Source: Golubevia sp. BC0850
Lineage: Eukaryota; Basidiomycota; Exobasidiomycetes; Golubeviales; Golubeviaceae
DNA: 64,000 nt
Direction: 5' to 3'
Assembly: GCA_012976225.1 (NCBI GenBank)
Contig: JAAVVG010000022.1
Span: 124,001 to 188,000 of the forward strand
Of the stretch, positions 49,844 through 61,385 are shown piece after piece. The notes beneath the pieces were generated by a model. The model was not told where the DNA came from. It made no database searches and saw only the letters and a list, made by a program, of their open reading frames with translations. How positions within the stretch are numbered: the first letter of the stretch is position 1; each line of letters starts with the position of its first letter. A program made the translations under genes and the position numbers.

Positions 49844-51803
49844 TTACCAAGTCTTAGAGATCGAAGTGCCAATGATACACTGTGAACATGGAAGAAATAA
49901 AAAGAAAAGACAAACAAAGTCAAGGTTGGTAAGCTGGAGAGATTTGACTGCGACGTCGCCACTTCTATCCACCCAACTCGGCAACTCATGTCTCTCCTCA
50001 TTATCGACAAGTTTCAGCTCCACCTTTCTGTTGAGACAGACACCTTTCAGAGAAGCTCTCGAACTCAACCAGGTCTTGTCTTTCAGGCATTCAGTAGAAA
50101 GAGTTCCAAGCCCATCGACTGGTGACTTTGGGAGGATAATAGTTTTAATTGTTGAAAGTTCGGGTAAAGCATCGATAAACCTGTACATCATATACTCCGG
50201 ATATGCGAATTCCTCGAATGATCCTCTTCTCTTACGTTCACGTGAGTTCTTCAAGATTCGAATCTCCTTCAAACTCAACGGAAGAGATTGAATCTGATGC
50301 AGGACTGTAGCCCCTGAGATTGCAGCACATGAAGAGTAGTCGATCGCAAGGCTCTCCAAGCTCGTGAACGATGATGGGAGTCTCCCATGCGTGCTGTAAC
50401 TAATTCCAGAGGTCCAGAGTGATTTCAAGGTTGTGAAACCTGATTTTAAACCATCCAACATCCCCACCTCAAACTGCACTGGGCCGCCCATAGCATAACC
50501 AGTCATTAAGCTTAATCTTTCCAGCTGTTTTGTGAAGGATAACAAGTGTTCCATTGCTTTATTGACCTGCTGTTCCGAGCCGTTTTTGATTTCATTCACT
50601 ACTTTCAATTCTAGACGCTTGATGTTTGAAGCACTAGAGATGGCACCTTCAGGCGAATGGCTTTTGAGAAATCTGACATCATCCCAGTTTAAGGTACCAT
50701 AAAGAATCGCACTTGAAAGTTGAGGTAGATTGATAAGGAATAAGATGTTAGTGACACTGAGCTCCGCGGGAAGAACTCTATGACTGATCTCAGATGGCGG
50801 AACTGCTTCATCATCTGGATAACGAATGGCTCTACTTCTGAAATAGATGGTTCTCAAACTCTGAGAGATGAGAACTCTGAGAGATAAGTCTTAAAGACCC
50901 GATTGGAGTTCTGTCCCAGAAAGGGAAGCTAGAATAATCTGGATAGCTTCCATGTACTGAAAGTGTTTGAAGATTAGAACAGGATTGGATGATCAAACCT
51001 CGAGCATAGTAGATTACCTGAGCTGAAAAGACTTCTTCCTCCTGACTGAGATCAATAGAAGCAGAGATGTTGTTGAAAGCTGGGTTCTGCTCGTCAAAGA
51101 AAGGCAAAAGATTGACCAAAGTCACTGCATTTTCTCTAATGTTGATCCTTTCTGCCATGCCTGTGTAAGCGGATCCTCTTGACGCATCCAAAAGGTCTTC
51201 TTCCTCTGTTCCAATACCTCTTGATGAAAGAAGTTCCCATGCCCTATGGACGTCGTCTTCGTCGCATCGTACAGCAGCAAGGATCCCCACATCGACAAAG
51301 ATCAGATGCTCGACGTCTGACAGAATCTCTTTCGCATCTTCTCTCAAGAGTAAAGAGCAGAAAGATGGAAGGTCTCTCTTGTCCAGTCTAACGTTTCTGA
51401 GGAGAAATGGTCTCCAAAGGCGAGGACACTTTGGCGATAAAAGCGAGAGAGCAGAGAAGGTAGAATCGCGTGCTCTGAAGAGATGGGAGAGGAAAGAATT
51501 GTCAGAATTGTCAGTATCTAGTAACATACTCTTACAAGCATAACCGAGAGAGAAATGTCTTCCTCAGCGCCTCGTCTTTGCTCACCTTCTTCCTTCCGCT
51601 TCAGCTCCTTCTTCTCCAGGAATCCTCGTCCTAAATCCAGAGTGTTTGAAGTCAGCCCACGAGAAGATGGTCTTGGCGACGATTAGAGCTACGTCGTAAG
51701 GCATTTCGTCAAAAGGGATCTTGCTACTTGAGGACCCCATCTTGACAGACCTCTTCTTAGATCGCATACCTGAAACTTGAAGCTTTGAGCCCGTGCCCGT
51801 CAT
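49844..51803 (-). CDS. F-box-like, leucine-rich protein with a frame-shifting 16-base duplication
   Basis: Exon 1 (51586-51803) holds a basic start and a short F-box-like segment (PFDEMPYDVALIVAKTIFSW). After a 111-base intron the body runs from 51474 to 49844 with LRR-like blocks (CSNLQTLSVHGSYPDYSSFP, LRTIYFRSRAIRYPDDE, TLKSLWTSGI, FTSLESLAIDYSS). The frame changes near 50870. There a 16-base sequence is present twice in tandem (50857-50872 and 50873-50888). Read as one copy the protein would be continuous (PIGSLRLISQSLRTIYF), about 610 residues. Alternatively an in-phase intron 50861-51017 (CAG/GTAATC to CTCTCAG) would skip the duplication and leave about 563 residues. So it is either an alternatively spliced gene or a recent pseudogene. 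The role is probably substrate binding for an SCF ligase. Confidence 0.6.
50857..50888. repeat. 16-base tandem duplication inside the F-box gene
   Basis: AACTCTGAGAGATGAG is followed directly by AACTCTGAGAGATAAG, identical at 15 of 16 positions. Sixteen is not a multiple of three, so the second copy shifts the reading frame. Confidence 0.85.
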
Positions 51804-52431
51804 TAAAGCTATTTAAGAGGTCCGAAATCTTTCAGAGAGTCAAGGACGCAATTCACCAAGTTGAAAGTTCCATCCCCCTAGCAACTCTCTGCAGAATTTT
51901 GACTCATCCTTCTGTCACTCGTCTCTCTCGCGACTCTGTCTCAAATTTTTCTTCTTTGTTCCTTGTATTCTCTCTGATGATTGAGATTCCGCTTTCTCAA
52001 GTCCATCTCTCTTCCTGACAGCTGCAAAGAAAGCAAATCCTTCGCTTTGTGAGATCTCGAAGAATAACCCTAGTCTTCCCCAGTCTCAATCTCGCTTTCC
52101 TCTTTCCGACTGAGCTTCGCATCCGAAACAATCCCCTCGCGATGATGTAGTCAGCAGGAGAAGAAATGGGACTTGTGTGCTGGCGAGGCGAAGACCGGGA
52201 AAGAAGAAGAGCTTTGGGGACTCCGTGGAATCACTCAGAGCTGAGAAGAAATGTTTCGTTAGAAAGAGCAGAACCTAGATCGGCAGAGTATAGATAACAC
52301 GGCGGGAACATAGGGCTAAAGACGAGAGCAGTAAGTGGCCGACGGTGAGCGGTCGAGAGTCCCAGTCGACGGTCGATAGAGGCAACTCTCTAGTACTCAA
52401 CCTCTGGATGGAGCGTGTGATGAGCTGGTAT
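51804..52431. other. intergenic, 0.63 kb, nothing seen
   Basis: Promoter of the F-box gene on the left and 3' UTR of the methyltransferase gene on the right. Confidence 0.4.
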
Positions 52432-53586
52432 TTACCAGATATAAGGAACGAGTCTGTAAGGAACCCTCTTTTGATAGTCCTTGTATTCCTGTCCAAGTTT
52501 GCCGGCGAGCTGAATGACAAAGGATGTCAGAGAAACAAGAACGAGAGAATCAGTTTGAGGTCTCATCGTTTCCTTCGACCTTCATAGACTTGATCCTTGG
52601 CAGATACATTACCATTTCCTCCTCTTCAGGGATACGAGTGATGAAAGCTTTTGAATAGGCTAGGGTGGTCAATGTAGCAAGTACTCCGAGTCCAGCTCTA
52701 ACGAGAGTTTGAATTGAAGGATTTGAAAGAGAAGTATGAAGTTTACCAATAGCTCCTAGATCTACAGAACGAGTAGGTAGTAGGGTGCAAAGAGCGTTGA
52801 AAGGGCCGGTGAGGGTGCTACAAAGTGGGTTGTAAGAGCGGAGAGTCAGAGAGGTGCCCAAAGTCCTCTCTGGGGTTGCAAAAAGAACTTACAAGAAGTT
52901 CCCCAAGAAGAAGGGAAAAAGACCAGTGTACGAGGGATGACGAACTACTGAATATGGTCCTTTGTCGATTACCTGAAATTTCCGGAAGAGTAGAAAGAGA
53001 TGTCCAAAAAGTGGCAGAGATCATGTCAGACAACCCCCCTCTTCCGCCTTCTTGTCTCTATTTGATCTCACCTTCTGGTCATCCGTAACTGAAAGCTCAA
53101 AAGTGAAAAACTTGTCCAGAACTCTGTAGGTCCACAGCCTCAATAGTCCTGACGACATGATCAAGCCCATTCCGATGTTGAACTCTCTTCTCCAAGGAAG
53201 GTTCAGATTCGGATTTTTGAGGAGGTAATAAGTCTGAGCTAATCCAGAGACGGTTGGAGCAACTGTGAGGTGATACGGCCAGAGGGAAGAGCTTCAGTGA
53301 GGCGAAGAAGCGTATGTGGAGCGAATCTCAAGTCTTTCTCTCTCTCACCTTGCCAAAAGAGCAAGAGCTTGTACAGAAATGTATTTCCGATGTCCTGTTT
53401 TGAAGCGATCACTTCCTTTGGTTTGGCATTTGGTGGCTGAGGGTTCGTCAAAAGGAGGAAGTATGAACCAAATCAGCCCGAGGTTTTCGAGATTAATAGG
53501 AATTGGACCTGATAGCTTACCGTGACAGCTCGATAGCCCAAATAAGTGCTTGCGAGGCAAAGACCAGCTTCAACATAGAAGACCAT
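52432..53586 (-). CDS. STE14: isoprenylcysteine carboxyl methyltransferase (Ste14-like)
   Basis: Methylates the C-terminal prenylated cysteine of Ras-type GTPases and lipopeptide pheromones in the ER membrane. Exons 53521-53586, 53349-53436, 53072-53262, 52893-52972, 52613-52817 and 52432-52509 give 235 residues, close to yeast Ste14 (239). The family signature is GPYSVVRHPSYTGLF, followed by membrane segments and RIPEEEEMLAGKLGQEY, which is split across the last intron. The end, KDYQKRVPYRLVPYIW, matches the usual family C-terminus. The ATG at 53586 gives MVFYVEAGLCLASTYLGYRA, a plausible first membrane segment. It could instead be another member of the ICMT/PEMT superfamily, but length and the EEEEM motif favour ICMT. 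Confidence 0.88.
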
Positions 53587-55080
53587 TTCAAGCTGAGGAA
53601 GTGTTGGTTGGTTGGGAGGAAAGAGAGAATCCGGAAGTGTCGTACGTGTCGTCCAAGCAATCAATGCCGGAAATCCAGGCTAACAAAAGATCACGTCGCG
53701 AAAAATAAGAAGAGCGCTCCCAAAGTGAAATCTTTACAAAGAAGACCTTTCAAAGAGACGCGAAAAGCAGCTGGTAGAGACGAGAACCGAATTCTACCTA
53801 CATACTCCTCAGCAGCAACAACTTAAGGCTAGACCGTGTCCTTTCCAACAGGAAACAAGAATCCTAAACGCTAAAGAAAGACAACGCATCCGAAGGACCC
53901 TTTCAATAGGAGACACTTCGCGTATCCTCTGAAATCCCAAAAGCACAAAGTGAGACGTGACCTTTCAGCAGAAGTACCGTCTAAGCGACGGAGAGATACA
54001 ATCTTCTCAAAGGATTTCTAGCCAGAGAACAGCCTCCTTCGAGAAGATGCCTTATCCTCACGCTTGTTGCGCTCTCCATGAAATCTGAAGAGACGCAGAG
54101 CAGATGGTAGAGACGTGTTTCTAGAGCAGAAAACACGACCTCGAAGCAGCGGAGAGATGAACTCTTAAAGGAGTTCTGACAGAACATCGTGAAGACATAA
54201 CTCTCGAACCCCCAGGACCAACCAAAGAGCGAAAGGCAACTCGGCAACACAGGTTCCGGCCTAAGCTAAGACGATGCAGGGCATCTGAAGAAGATAATAA
54301 AAGAAAGAGAAAGGAAAGCAAGGGCAGTGGAGTGTTGGGGAGAAACGCGAAGAGAGAGATCCCAGACGTAACGTGAAAAGCCCGTCGCGACTTTCAATCA
54401 CCCGAAGCCAAGTCAAGAAGCTCTTCACCGATCGAGAATCCATTTGATACAGTTCAGAAACTTCGTATTAGCTCCTGAGAAGAAATGCTAAACGCAACTC
54501 CTGTCGACGACTGCGTCCTCCAAGATATCCTCCTCCCCTAGCTCCATTGCCTCGCCCTCCCAAGCACTCAAAGTCCCAACCAAAGCAAAGTGAAGACCCA
54601 CAGAGAAGGATAGCATCCAGAAAAGAGAAGGTCATTTTCGACAACGCCAGCGTGACGCATCGACGCTGAAGAGCAACCTCAGCGGAGGAGGGGAAGCGAA
54701 AGAGCAGAGTAGCAGCGAGTTGGAGACAGAGCTCCCGAAAGCTAGCGATGGACTAGAGCATGATTGAAGTGAGAAGAGTAGCAGAGAGCTGAAGAAGAGA
54801 AGCAGAAGAGAAGCAGAAGCAGAGGCAGGCGCTAGAAGAGAGGAAGAAAGAGAGCCGCGGAAGGAAAGATGTAGAGAGAATGGAGAAGAGAGGAAAGAAG
54901 CGATGAGCACCCAAGATACTTCGAGGGATTGTTTTTTCTTGTTAACTTACTTTTTGATGGGAGTGCATGGTAAAGAAGAAAGCTTTGGAATGGAAGAAAG
55001 CTGCCTAATATAACCTTTTATAGTGCCATCAGAACAACACACCGCCGATCTTCTAACCTATTCATTCAATATTCACCGCC
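53587..55080 (+). other. gene-poor, purine-rich stretch with degenerate internal repeats
   Basis: 1.5 kb between the ICMT and NDUFAF5 genes. The + strand is strikingly A/G-rich from about 53690 to 54950 and reads in short pieces as charged sequence such as KKIIKERERKASKGSG and RREEEREPRKER, broken by stops. Two motifs recur: GAGACGCRRARCAGMTGGTAG at about 53755 and 54090, and a CGGAGAGATNNAATCTT-like block at about 53988 and 54150. It may be a decayed repeat-containing gene or a non-coding RNA locus. The last 130 bases before 55081 are the NDUFAF5 promoter. Confidence 0.4.
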
Positions 55081-56378
55081 ATGTCACGACAAGTCAGTCA
55101 AGCCTTGATCGGATCTGTTGGAAGTAGATCAAGATCATCAAAGTTAGGATCAACTTGTACGAACTTGCTTCGAGCAGCCTCAACGTCTTCAACTTTCCCC
55201 GACCCAGCTACTCCAACCAAGTCAACCAGTCCCAATTCACCGTACACAATCTTTGATAGACAGGCAAAATTAAAACAAAGAGATAGAGCTGCGATTAGAA
55301 AACCTGTTGATAAGCATGGAAAAGAAGGAGATGAGAAATCTAGAGGAGAAGCTAGTAGACAGACAGATTACGTTAGAAATCTAGCAGCTGAAAATCTGGC
55401 TGAGAGGTTGTTGGTGAGTAGAGTACTACATCGGAATGACTACAGTTTGTGGTAAATGATTTAGCTTTCAACCTCAAGGCAAATGCAGAGGATAGATAGC
55501 GATTGCATGCAGAAGAGAGCACACAGCAGAATGGAGATGAGATGCAGAAAAGGCTTCAGTATTCCTTTCAACTTTGTTTTTTGCATCTCTAATCTTTGTG
55601 CTCATCACAACTGAATGGCAAAGTTGAAGCTCTTATGCCTCCAGTCAAGCTCTGACTTGGCTCTCAAGGCACCTCCAGTCTCATCCTATCCTCCACACTT
55701 CCTTCTCCTTCTTCTCCTTCTATACTTCCTAGGACATCAAACGAACTTTCCCCAAGATCCTGGAACTAGGTTCCGGAGCTGGTTACATGAAAAATCATCT
55801 AGACGTCAAAGGGACTGGAGTAGAGGAGCTGGTGATGTGTGACATGAGTGGTGAGTCTTCCCTTTTCCTTTTTCTAAGAGCAACTAGAAATGTTGAATCT
55901 TGGTAGGGAGAAAGAGCAGGATGTCAATCAGGGGCTAATCTCCCTTTTCCTGTTCTGATTCCGTTACAGAATACGCTCTGAATAGAGATAAGGATTTAGA
56001 TTCGAACTATCCTTGTGAGTATCGAAGAAGTTCATTGTTTCTCTCTCTCTCTCTCTCTCACCTGTGCAAATTCAACCAGTCATGGATACTTCAAAAAGGA
56101 GCCCGAAAATAGTTTCATTTTCAAAAAGGGCCGGGAGGGCTAGTAGGTGTACAGCATTCCAAGAGGATTCTGAGAATCTTTTCTTCGAAACAAGTTCGAA
56201 AGACCTCTTACACAAGGGATTCCCCTCTCCGGCGAAGAAGACTCAAACTCAAATTCTAAACACCACCACAGATAGACAATGCCATTCCAAATCAAAGCGG
56301 GCTTTCTTTGGGGCAAGGAGTCTTGGAAATGTCCAAGATCTTCTTCAAGAGGCCTCCCTAAAGCTTCTTCGCTCACGA

Positions 56379-56409
<31 letters not shown>

Positions 56410-57479
56410 TAACAGTCAAAATCACACGACAAACTTTATCAACCTCAACAACCGAGCTCCTACCCTTTGAACCCTCCTCTCTCGACTGCATAATCTCACC
56501 GCTCTCCTTGCATTGGATCAACGATCTGCCTTCAGTTCTCTCACAAATCCAAACAGCTTTGAAACCGGATGGAGTGTTTCTAGCTGCTATCTATGGAGGT
56601 GAAACTCTATTTGAACTGAGAACTAGTCTACAGTTAGCTGAGTTGGAAAGGGAAGGTGGGGTAAGTGCTCGCGTTAGTCCCTTGGCTGGTGAGTACGTGA
56701 ACGCCGATTAAACCGATCAGTTTGATTCTGAGTCGCCAACTAGATCGTAGAGAAGAACAGGGAAGGAGACTCTCTGAGCTGACCTCCCTCCCTACTCATC
56801 ATTTTTCTCACTTTGGTCCTCCCGTTTCCCTCTTCCAACTTCTCATCAAAAGACACAAGAGACATAGCCTCCCTTCTGTCTCGAGCGAAATTCACACTTC
56901 CGACAATCGATCTAGATGAAGTTCAAGTCAACTATCCAAGCATGTTTGAATTGATTGAAGATTTGAGGGACATGGGTGAAAGCAATGCTGTCATTAACAG
57001 GAGAGGCGGGTTGAGACGAGATACCCTGATCAGTGCTGGAGCTATTTATGAAGGTTAGTGGACAGCGGGGAATAAGGAGCGAGCGAGAGTGGACGACTTT
57101 TCAATCTCTCCCTCCCCATCCCTGTCTTCTGACCTTAATTTTCGTTATTCGAACTCCTCAGGAATGCATGCAAATGAAGATGGAACAGTTCCCGCAACTT
57201 TTGGGATCATCTATCTGGTGAGTCCAGTTTCCGTAAAGTGAAGTAACTACAGAGAAGGTTAGACTTGGTTTTGTTTGCTTTTCGCAACTGACTTATCTTT
57301 CATTCGTCTTCTTTTGATCTATCCAGATCGGATGGAAACCAGCTCCTACACAACCAAAACCTCTAGAAAGAGGTACAGGACAGCATTCTCTCAAGGACAT
57401 TCTAGGGAAAGAAGGGGATGGAACTGCTCCGGTTGAGAAGGGAGAAGGAGAGGGAAAAGGTGAAGGCGACAAGAGGTAG
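55081..57479 (+). CDS. NDUFAF5-like complex I assembly methyltransferase-fold protein
   Basis: NDUFAF5 hydroxylates an arginine of NDUFS7 during assembly of mitochondrial complex I. Seven exons, 55081-55413, 55733-55850, 55970-56014, 56416-56688, 56853-57053, 57162-57217 and 57327-57479, give 392 residues. The N-terminus ([20 protein letters not shown]) is a mitochondrial presequence. The SAM-binding motif is [15 protein letters not shown] (about 120-134). Family-specific blocks follow: [60 protein letters not shown] and [20 protein letters not shown]. The Gly/Glu/Lys-rich tail ([12 protein letters not shown]) is extra. Intron 3 is 401 bases and includes a long CT run. The presence of this gene implies a rotenone-sensitive complex I in the organism. 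Confidence 0.92.
56380..56406 (+). repeat. CT dinucleotide run in intron 3 of the NDUFAF5 gene
   Basis: An uninterrupted TC microsatellite that doubles as the polypyrimidine tract of the acceptor at 56415. Confidence 0.8.
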
Positions 57480-57981
57480 AACTCTGAAAAGCTGCAATAC
57501 GAGTATAAATTAAAAAATATGGGTCATCTTGTATTGCTTACTATCTTTATCGCAACTGCAACAGCCTACTCTTGAACTACTTTCACGAGAGATTGCGAGA
57601 ACGCAAATAGTAAACTTCCATCTATGAACTCCAAGGCCTAACGCCTCTGCATTCGAACTCTCCGCGCAGTTTCAACAGCAGTATCTTCAAAGAAGAACGG
57701 GTATAATCATTCATTAGTTTGGACAGATAAAGGACACGAGAACTTGGAAAGTAAAATCGAATAAGCAAAGGAACTAAAAATGCTGAAGGCAAAAGATGAC
57801 GATCGAATCAGAATGGCGGCTTCGAGCCTGAGAAGCAAAACTAGACTGGGACATTTTATTGAGAGGAGAAATGCAAGGGGAAAATCATTCGAGAAAGGAT
57901 CGTTAGAGTAAAGTCGTGACGAGGAATCTGGAAGCCAAATGGGAAAGAATGAAAGGGATCTAAGAGGTCTATGAACTGAAT
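57480..57981. other. intergenic between convergent genes, nothing seen
   Basis: 502 bases, AT-rich, facing 3' UTRs of the NDUFAF5 and glycosyltransferase genes. Confidence 0.4.
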
Positions 57982-60667
57982 TCAGTGAAGTAAAATGTGC
58001 CAGATGTATAGGAATAGTATAAGATATAGTAGAACGGCAAGCTTGGTTGCGGGTCCTGTAGAATCAATGAAAAGAAAAGAGGATAGCGAGTCTGTCAGCG
58101 ATACTGTCGATGCTCTTTCTTCGACCACAAACTCACCAGTCAACAACTCTTTACCCTTCAACTTCCCTCTGATCTCTTCAAGCTCATCATCAGTGAGATT
58201 TTTAGCACCTCTCTTTCTGATAGCTTCTTCGTACCCATTGACGGCTTTCTCCATTGCTTCCCACCAAGTCTTACTTCTGGCGCTATCTAAAGCTCTTTGT
58301 CCCATGGTAGCTCTCAAAGTTCTGTCTCTGATCAACCTCTCCAAAAGCATCGAGTAGCGACGTGAGCAAGCTGCGAAAGCTGGAGAAGAAGTTGACATCG
58401 AAGAAGCGAAGGCGCCGACGGTTGGGATTGGAGTCGATAAGCCTGAAGTCTGAGAACTGGAAGAGAATTTACCAGAAGATGAAGACGAAGATTGGAGAGC
58501 TCTCATTGCCAACGGAGAGGAAGTGTAAGATCTAGTTGCTGTTGTGGCTGCGGTTGCAAAATCAGATATAAATGAAGCTTTGAGAGCTGGACTGTTTGGT
58601 CTACTTGCGTTCTCCTTGGCTGCAGCTGCGTTCTCTCTAGCGTTGGCACTGGCATTCTTGGTGGCTGAAACCACGTCTAGAAGTAGACCAGTTCTTCCGT
58701 GAGTAACCAAATCACTGGTACCTTCAGCGTGTAATCCTACGACGGGTAAACCACTTGCTAGAGCTTCTAAGACCACTTGACCGAATGTTTCAGTGAAACT
58801 CGGGAAAGCAAAGACCGAAGAAGAGGCGTACATAGCAGCCAACCTTGTTCCTTTTTGATGACCCATGAAAGAAGCATCTAACCCTAGCTTTGAGCATAAT
58901 CTGGTCAACTCTCCTCTTGCAGGTCCATCTCCCACGAAAACGAGCTTGGCGGAAGATTTGACTGAAGAAGGTAGAAGTCTGAAGGCCTCGATTAGTAACC
59001 TTAAGTTCTTCTCCCAAGAGATACGTCCGACGTAGAGAATCACGGTCTTGCTTTCACCAGAAGTTGAGGAGAAGTTCGAAGGCGAATTGTTGTCATCCTT
59101 GCGCATTGACATGGCTGGAGGTGGAAGTGAGAACCCTCCCGATGGTAGAGGGGGAAGGCTCAAGCTGTCGTAACTTGGAGGTGGACTCATTTCTGGAGTC
59201 ATGGCTAGTGAGGGTAGCATTGGTCCGGTTGGCGGCGTACGAATGAATGATTCGTCATCGGAAGACGAACTTCGAGAGGAGCTAGATGGACGCCCAGAAG
59301 ATGATGTGAGTAGTCCTAACTTGTCTCCCAAAAGATTTGACATCAGAGTAGCTTCGTCCATCTCAGAGGCTCGGATTGACGGAGTAGATAGAGGTCCAGT
59401 CAGGGAAGCTGGCTTTGGCGTGCAGCCCCAGGAAGATCGAAGATTCTCATCTCGAGCGCTTGGCTGAGGACGGAGAAGGAGGGGGATGGGAGAATCACCG
59501 TCAACACTTCGTCGTTCCTTCTCCTCTCCCAATCGTTTCGACTCCATCTCCATCTTCCTTCATCTTTCCTGCTACAAAGAGAATTGATCAACTTTCACTC
59601 ACATTGAAAAGGTCCATGTCCACTCCTCTGCTCCAAATCTCTACGTTGGTGAAACCTTTCCCTTGAAGCATTCTTCTGGTACTCTCACTTGGACATAGAA
59701 CCACCTCGCACCTATCATGAAGGTTTCTGGTGAGACGCCACATAGAAGCCTCTAGCCAAGGCATTCCAAACAAAGTAGCGTAGGTCGGTAGGTTGGTGTG
59801 ATAAGAGGAGACGCACGGGACCTCCGGCAGCCACTTCTGAACTACGGGTAGCATTTGCGCTCCTAGCCAGATTGGATCGACAAAGTGGATGACCTGAGCA
59901 GTAGAATGGAAAAATCGAGAATGATGAGTCTTGGACCTTCCAGAAATTCGATTCTGCCATCTAAACTTACATCAGGTTTGAATTGCTGGAGTCTGCGAAT
60001 GAAACGTGGGCGCATGAAGTTGAGCTTCAGACCTGGATAGATGATGAGTGGGACACCGAAAGTTCCTACCACTGGGTGACCTGCGTATTGAGTCTGAAAA
60101 CAGTCCAAAAATAGAGTGAGAATGAGCGAACTGGAGAAAGAACTTCAGAGACGAGCTTGCGACTCACTAAGCCAGTGTCAGGACCAAGAACCATCGCTTC
60201 ATGGCCTTCCGAGTGAAGATGCTCTAAGAGACGAGCCAATGTACGCGTCACTCCATCGATCTTTGGAAGGAAGTTCTCTGAAGGAGAGAAGAGAAGAGAA
60301 GAACGTGTTAGGTGGCAAATCCGAACTAGTGAACGTGACGCAAAATCGCTGGCAGGAATGCGGGTGGACGCGAAATGGAGACAGAAAGTGAAAGATTCCT
60401 CCAATTTTACAACGCTCCTGATGATTTTTCTGTTCAAAATCTCTTAATTCCTACCCTGTTTCTGATGAGACGCGCTTTCTACGCTTGGAGGTTAGAGACA
60501 GGAAGGAGCGTATGATACTCACCTGTTACGATCGCTACTCGGATCTTCTTTCTCTTGATGTCGATTGGGTAAGTTTGAATTCTGGAAGAGGTAGAAGAAG
60601 TAGAAAAGTTTCCATCTTGAAGATCCAGATGTGAGACGTCTGAATCTTGAATCAAAGTGGCAGCCAT
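57982..60667 (-). CDS. GT4-family glycosyltransferase with a C-terminal membrane anchor
   Basis: Retaining glycosyltransferase resembling plant SQD2 and bacterial MgtA mannosyltransferases; donor and acceptor are unknown. Exons 60523-60667, 60168-60277, 59971-60093, 59603-59893 and 57982-59553 give about 746 residues. The N-terminal acceptor lobe has VAIVTENFLPKIDGVTRTLA, VPLIIYPGLKLNF, IHFVDPIWLGAQ and SSYHTNLPTYA. A Ser/Pro-rich insert of about 150 residues precedes the donor lobe (ILYVGRISWEKNLRLLIEAF, FVGDGPARGELTRL). The E-x7-E motif is in FTETFGQVVLEALASGLPVV. A second Ala/Ser/Asn-rich insert follows. The last 20 residues (AVLLYLILFLYIWHILLH) form a tail anchor. The last acceptor near 59554 is uncertain because a nearer AG gives a stop. 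Confidence 0.85.
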
Positions 60668-61385
60668 CTCTGTTTTCGACTGATTAGGATAGAGCACGTT
60701 GAGATAAGGAATGGATAGAGTCGAAAGGAGCTTCGTCTGGTTTGTCTTCCAAAGATTCGACTTGAATGGAAGATATTTGGTATTTGATGTTGATGATTGG
60801 GATGAAGAGAGACAGAAGGAGAATTAATGTTCAAAAACAATGTTGTTCTAAAAAAAATGTTGGGGGGAGAGAACTGGACACGTTGCACGTTCTTTGTTCC
60901 CTCCCCTTGTTTTCCTCCTCCCCAAAATGCTGACTCCTCTATACGTAATCTCAATTTGACAGCGTTTCGATTGGCAAGCATAGATCGGAAAACGCTCGAA
61001 GTAAACTGGTTGTATCATCACTCTTCTGGGCGAGGGAGAGTGTCAGAGTAGGAGAAGACGAACCAGAAGATAAACGCCAGCGTTCGAGTACTTCGATCCT
61101 GCTGGTCCACTCTTTACTAGAAAATGAAATTCGGCTGGTTTATGACGATTGACGAGAAGGTAAAAGAAATACAGTAAGCAGAGTCACTCCAAGTTGAGAG
61201 ACTGAACAGAGGCAGAGAGAGGAGACGTGAGACTTATGAGTTGGAGGGGGCCAAAGAAAGAAGTGAGAGAAAGAGGAAGTTCCAGAAAGACAGTGGAGAG
61301 GCATTGATGGAACATCTAACGGAATAGAGAGGAGGAGAAGAGATGGAGTCGAGGTCGAAGGAAATAAACTGGGTGGCGGGCAGCC
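60668..61385. other. intergenic, 0.72 kb, nothing seen
   Basis: Promoter of the glycosyltransferase gene and 3' UTR of the fasciclin gene. GAGA-rich near 61200-61350. Confidence 0.4.

Noticed and set aside
53503-53826. 107-codon plus-strand frame near the start of the methyltransferase gene
   Set aside because: It is antisense to the first exons of that gene and begins with TTG or a weak start; only its 3' part overlaps the odd purine-rich stretch.
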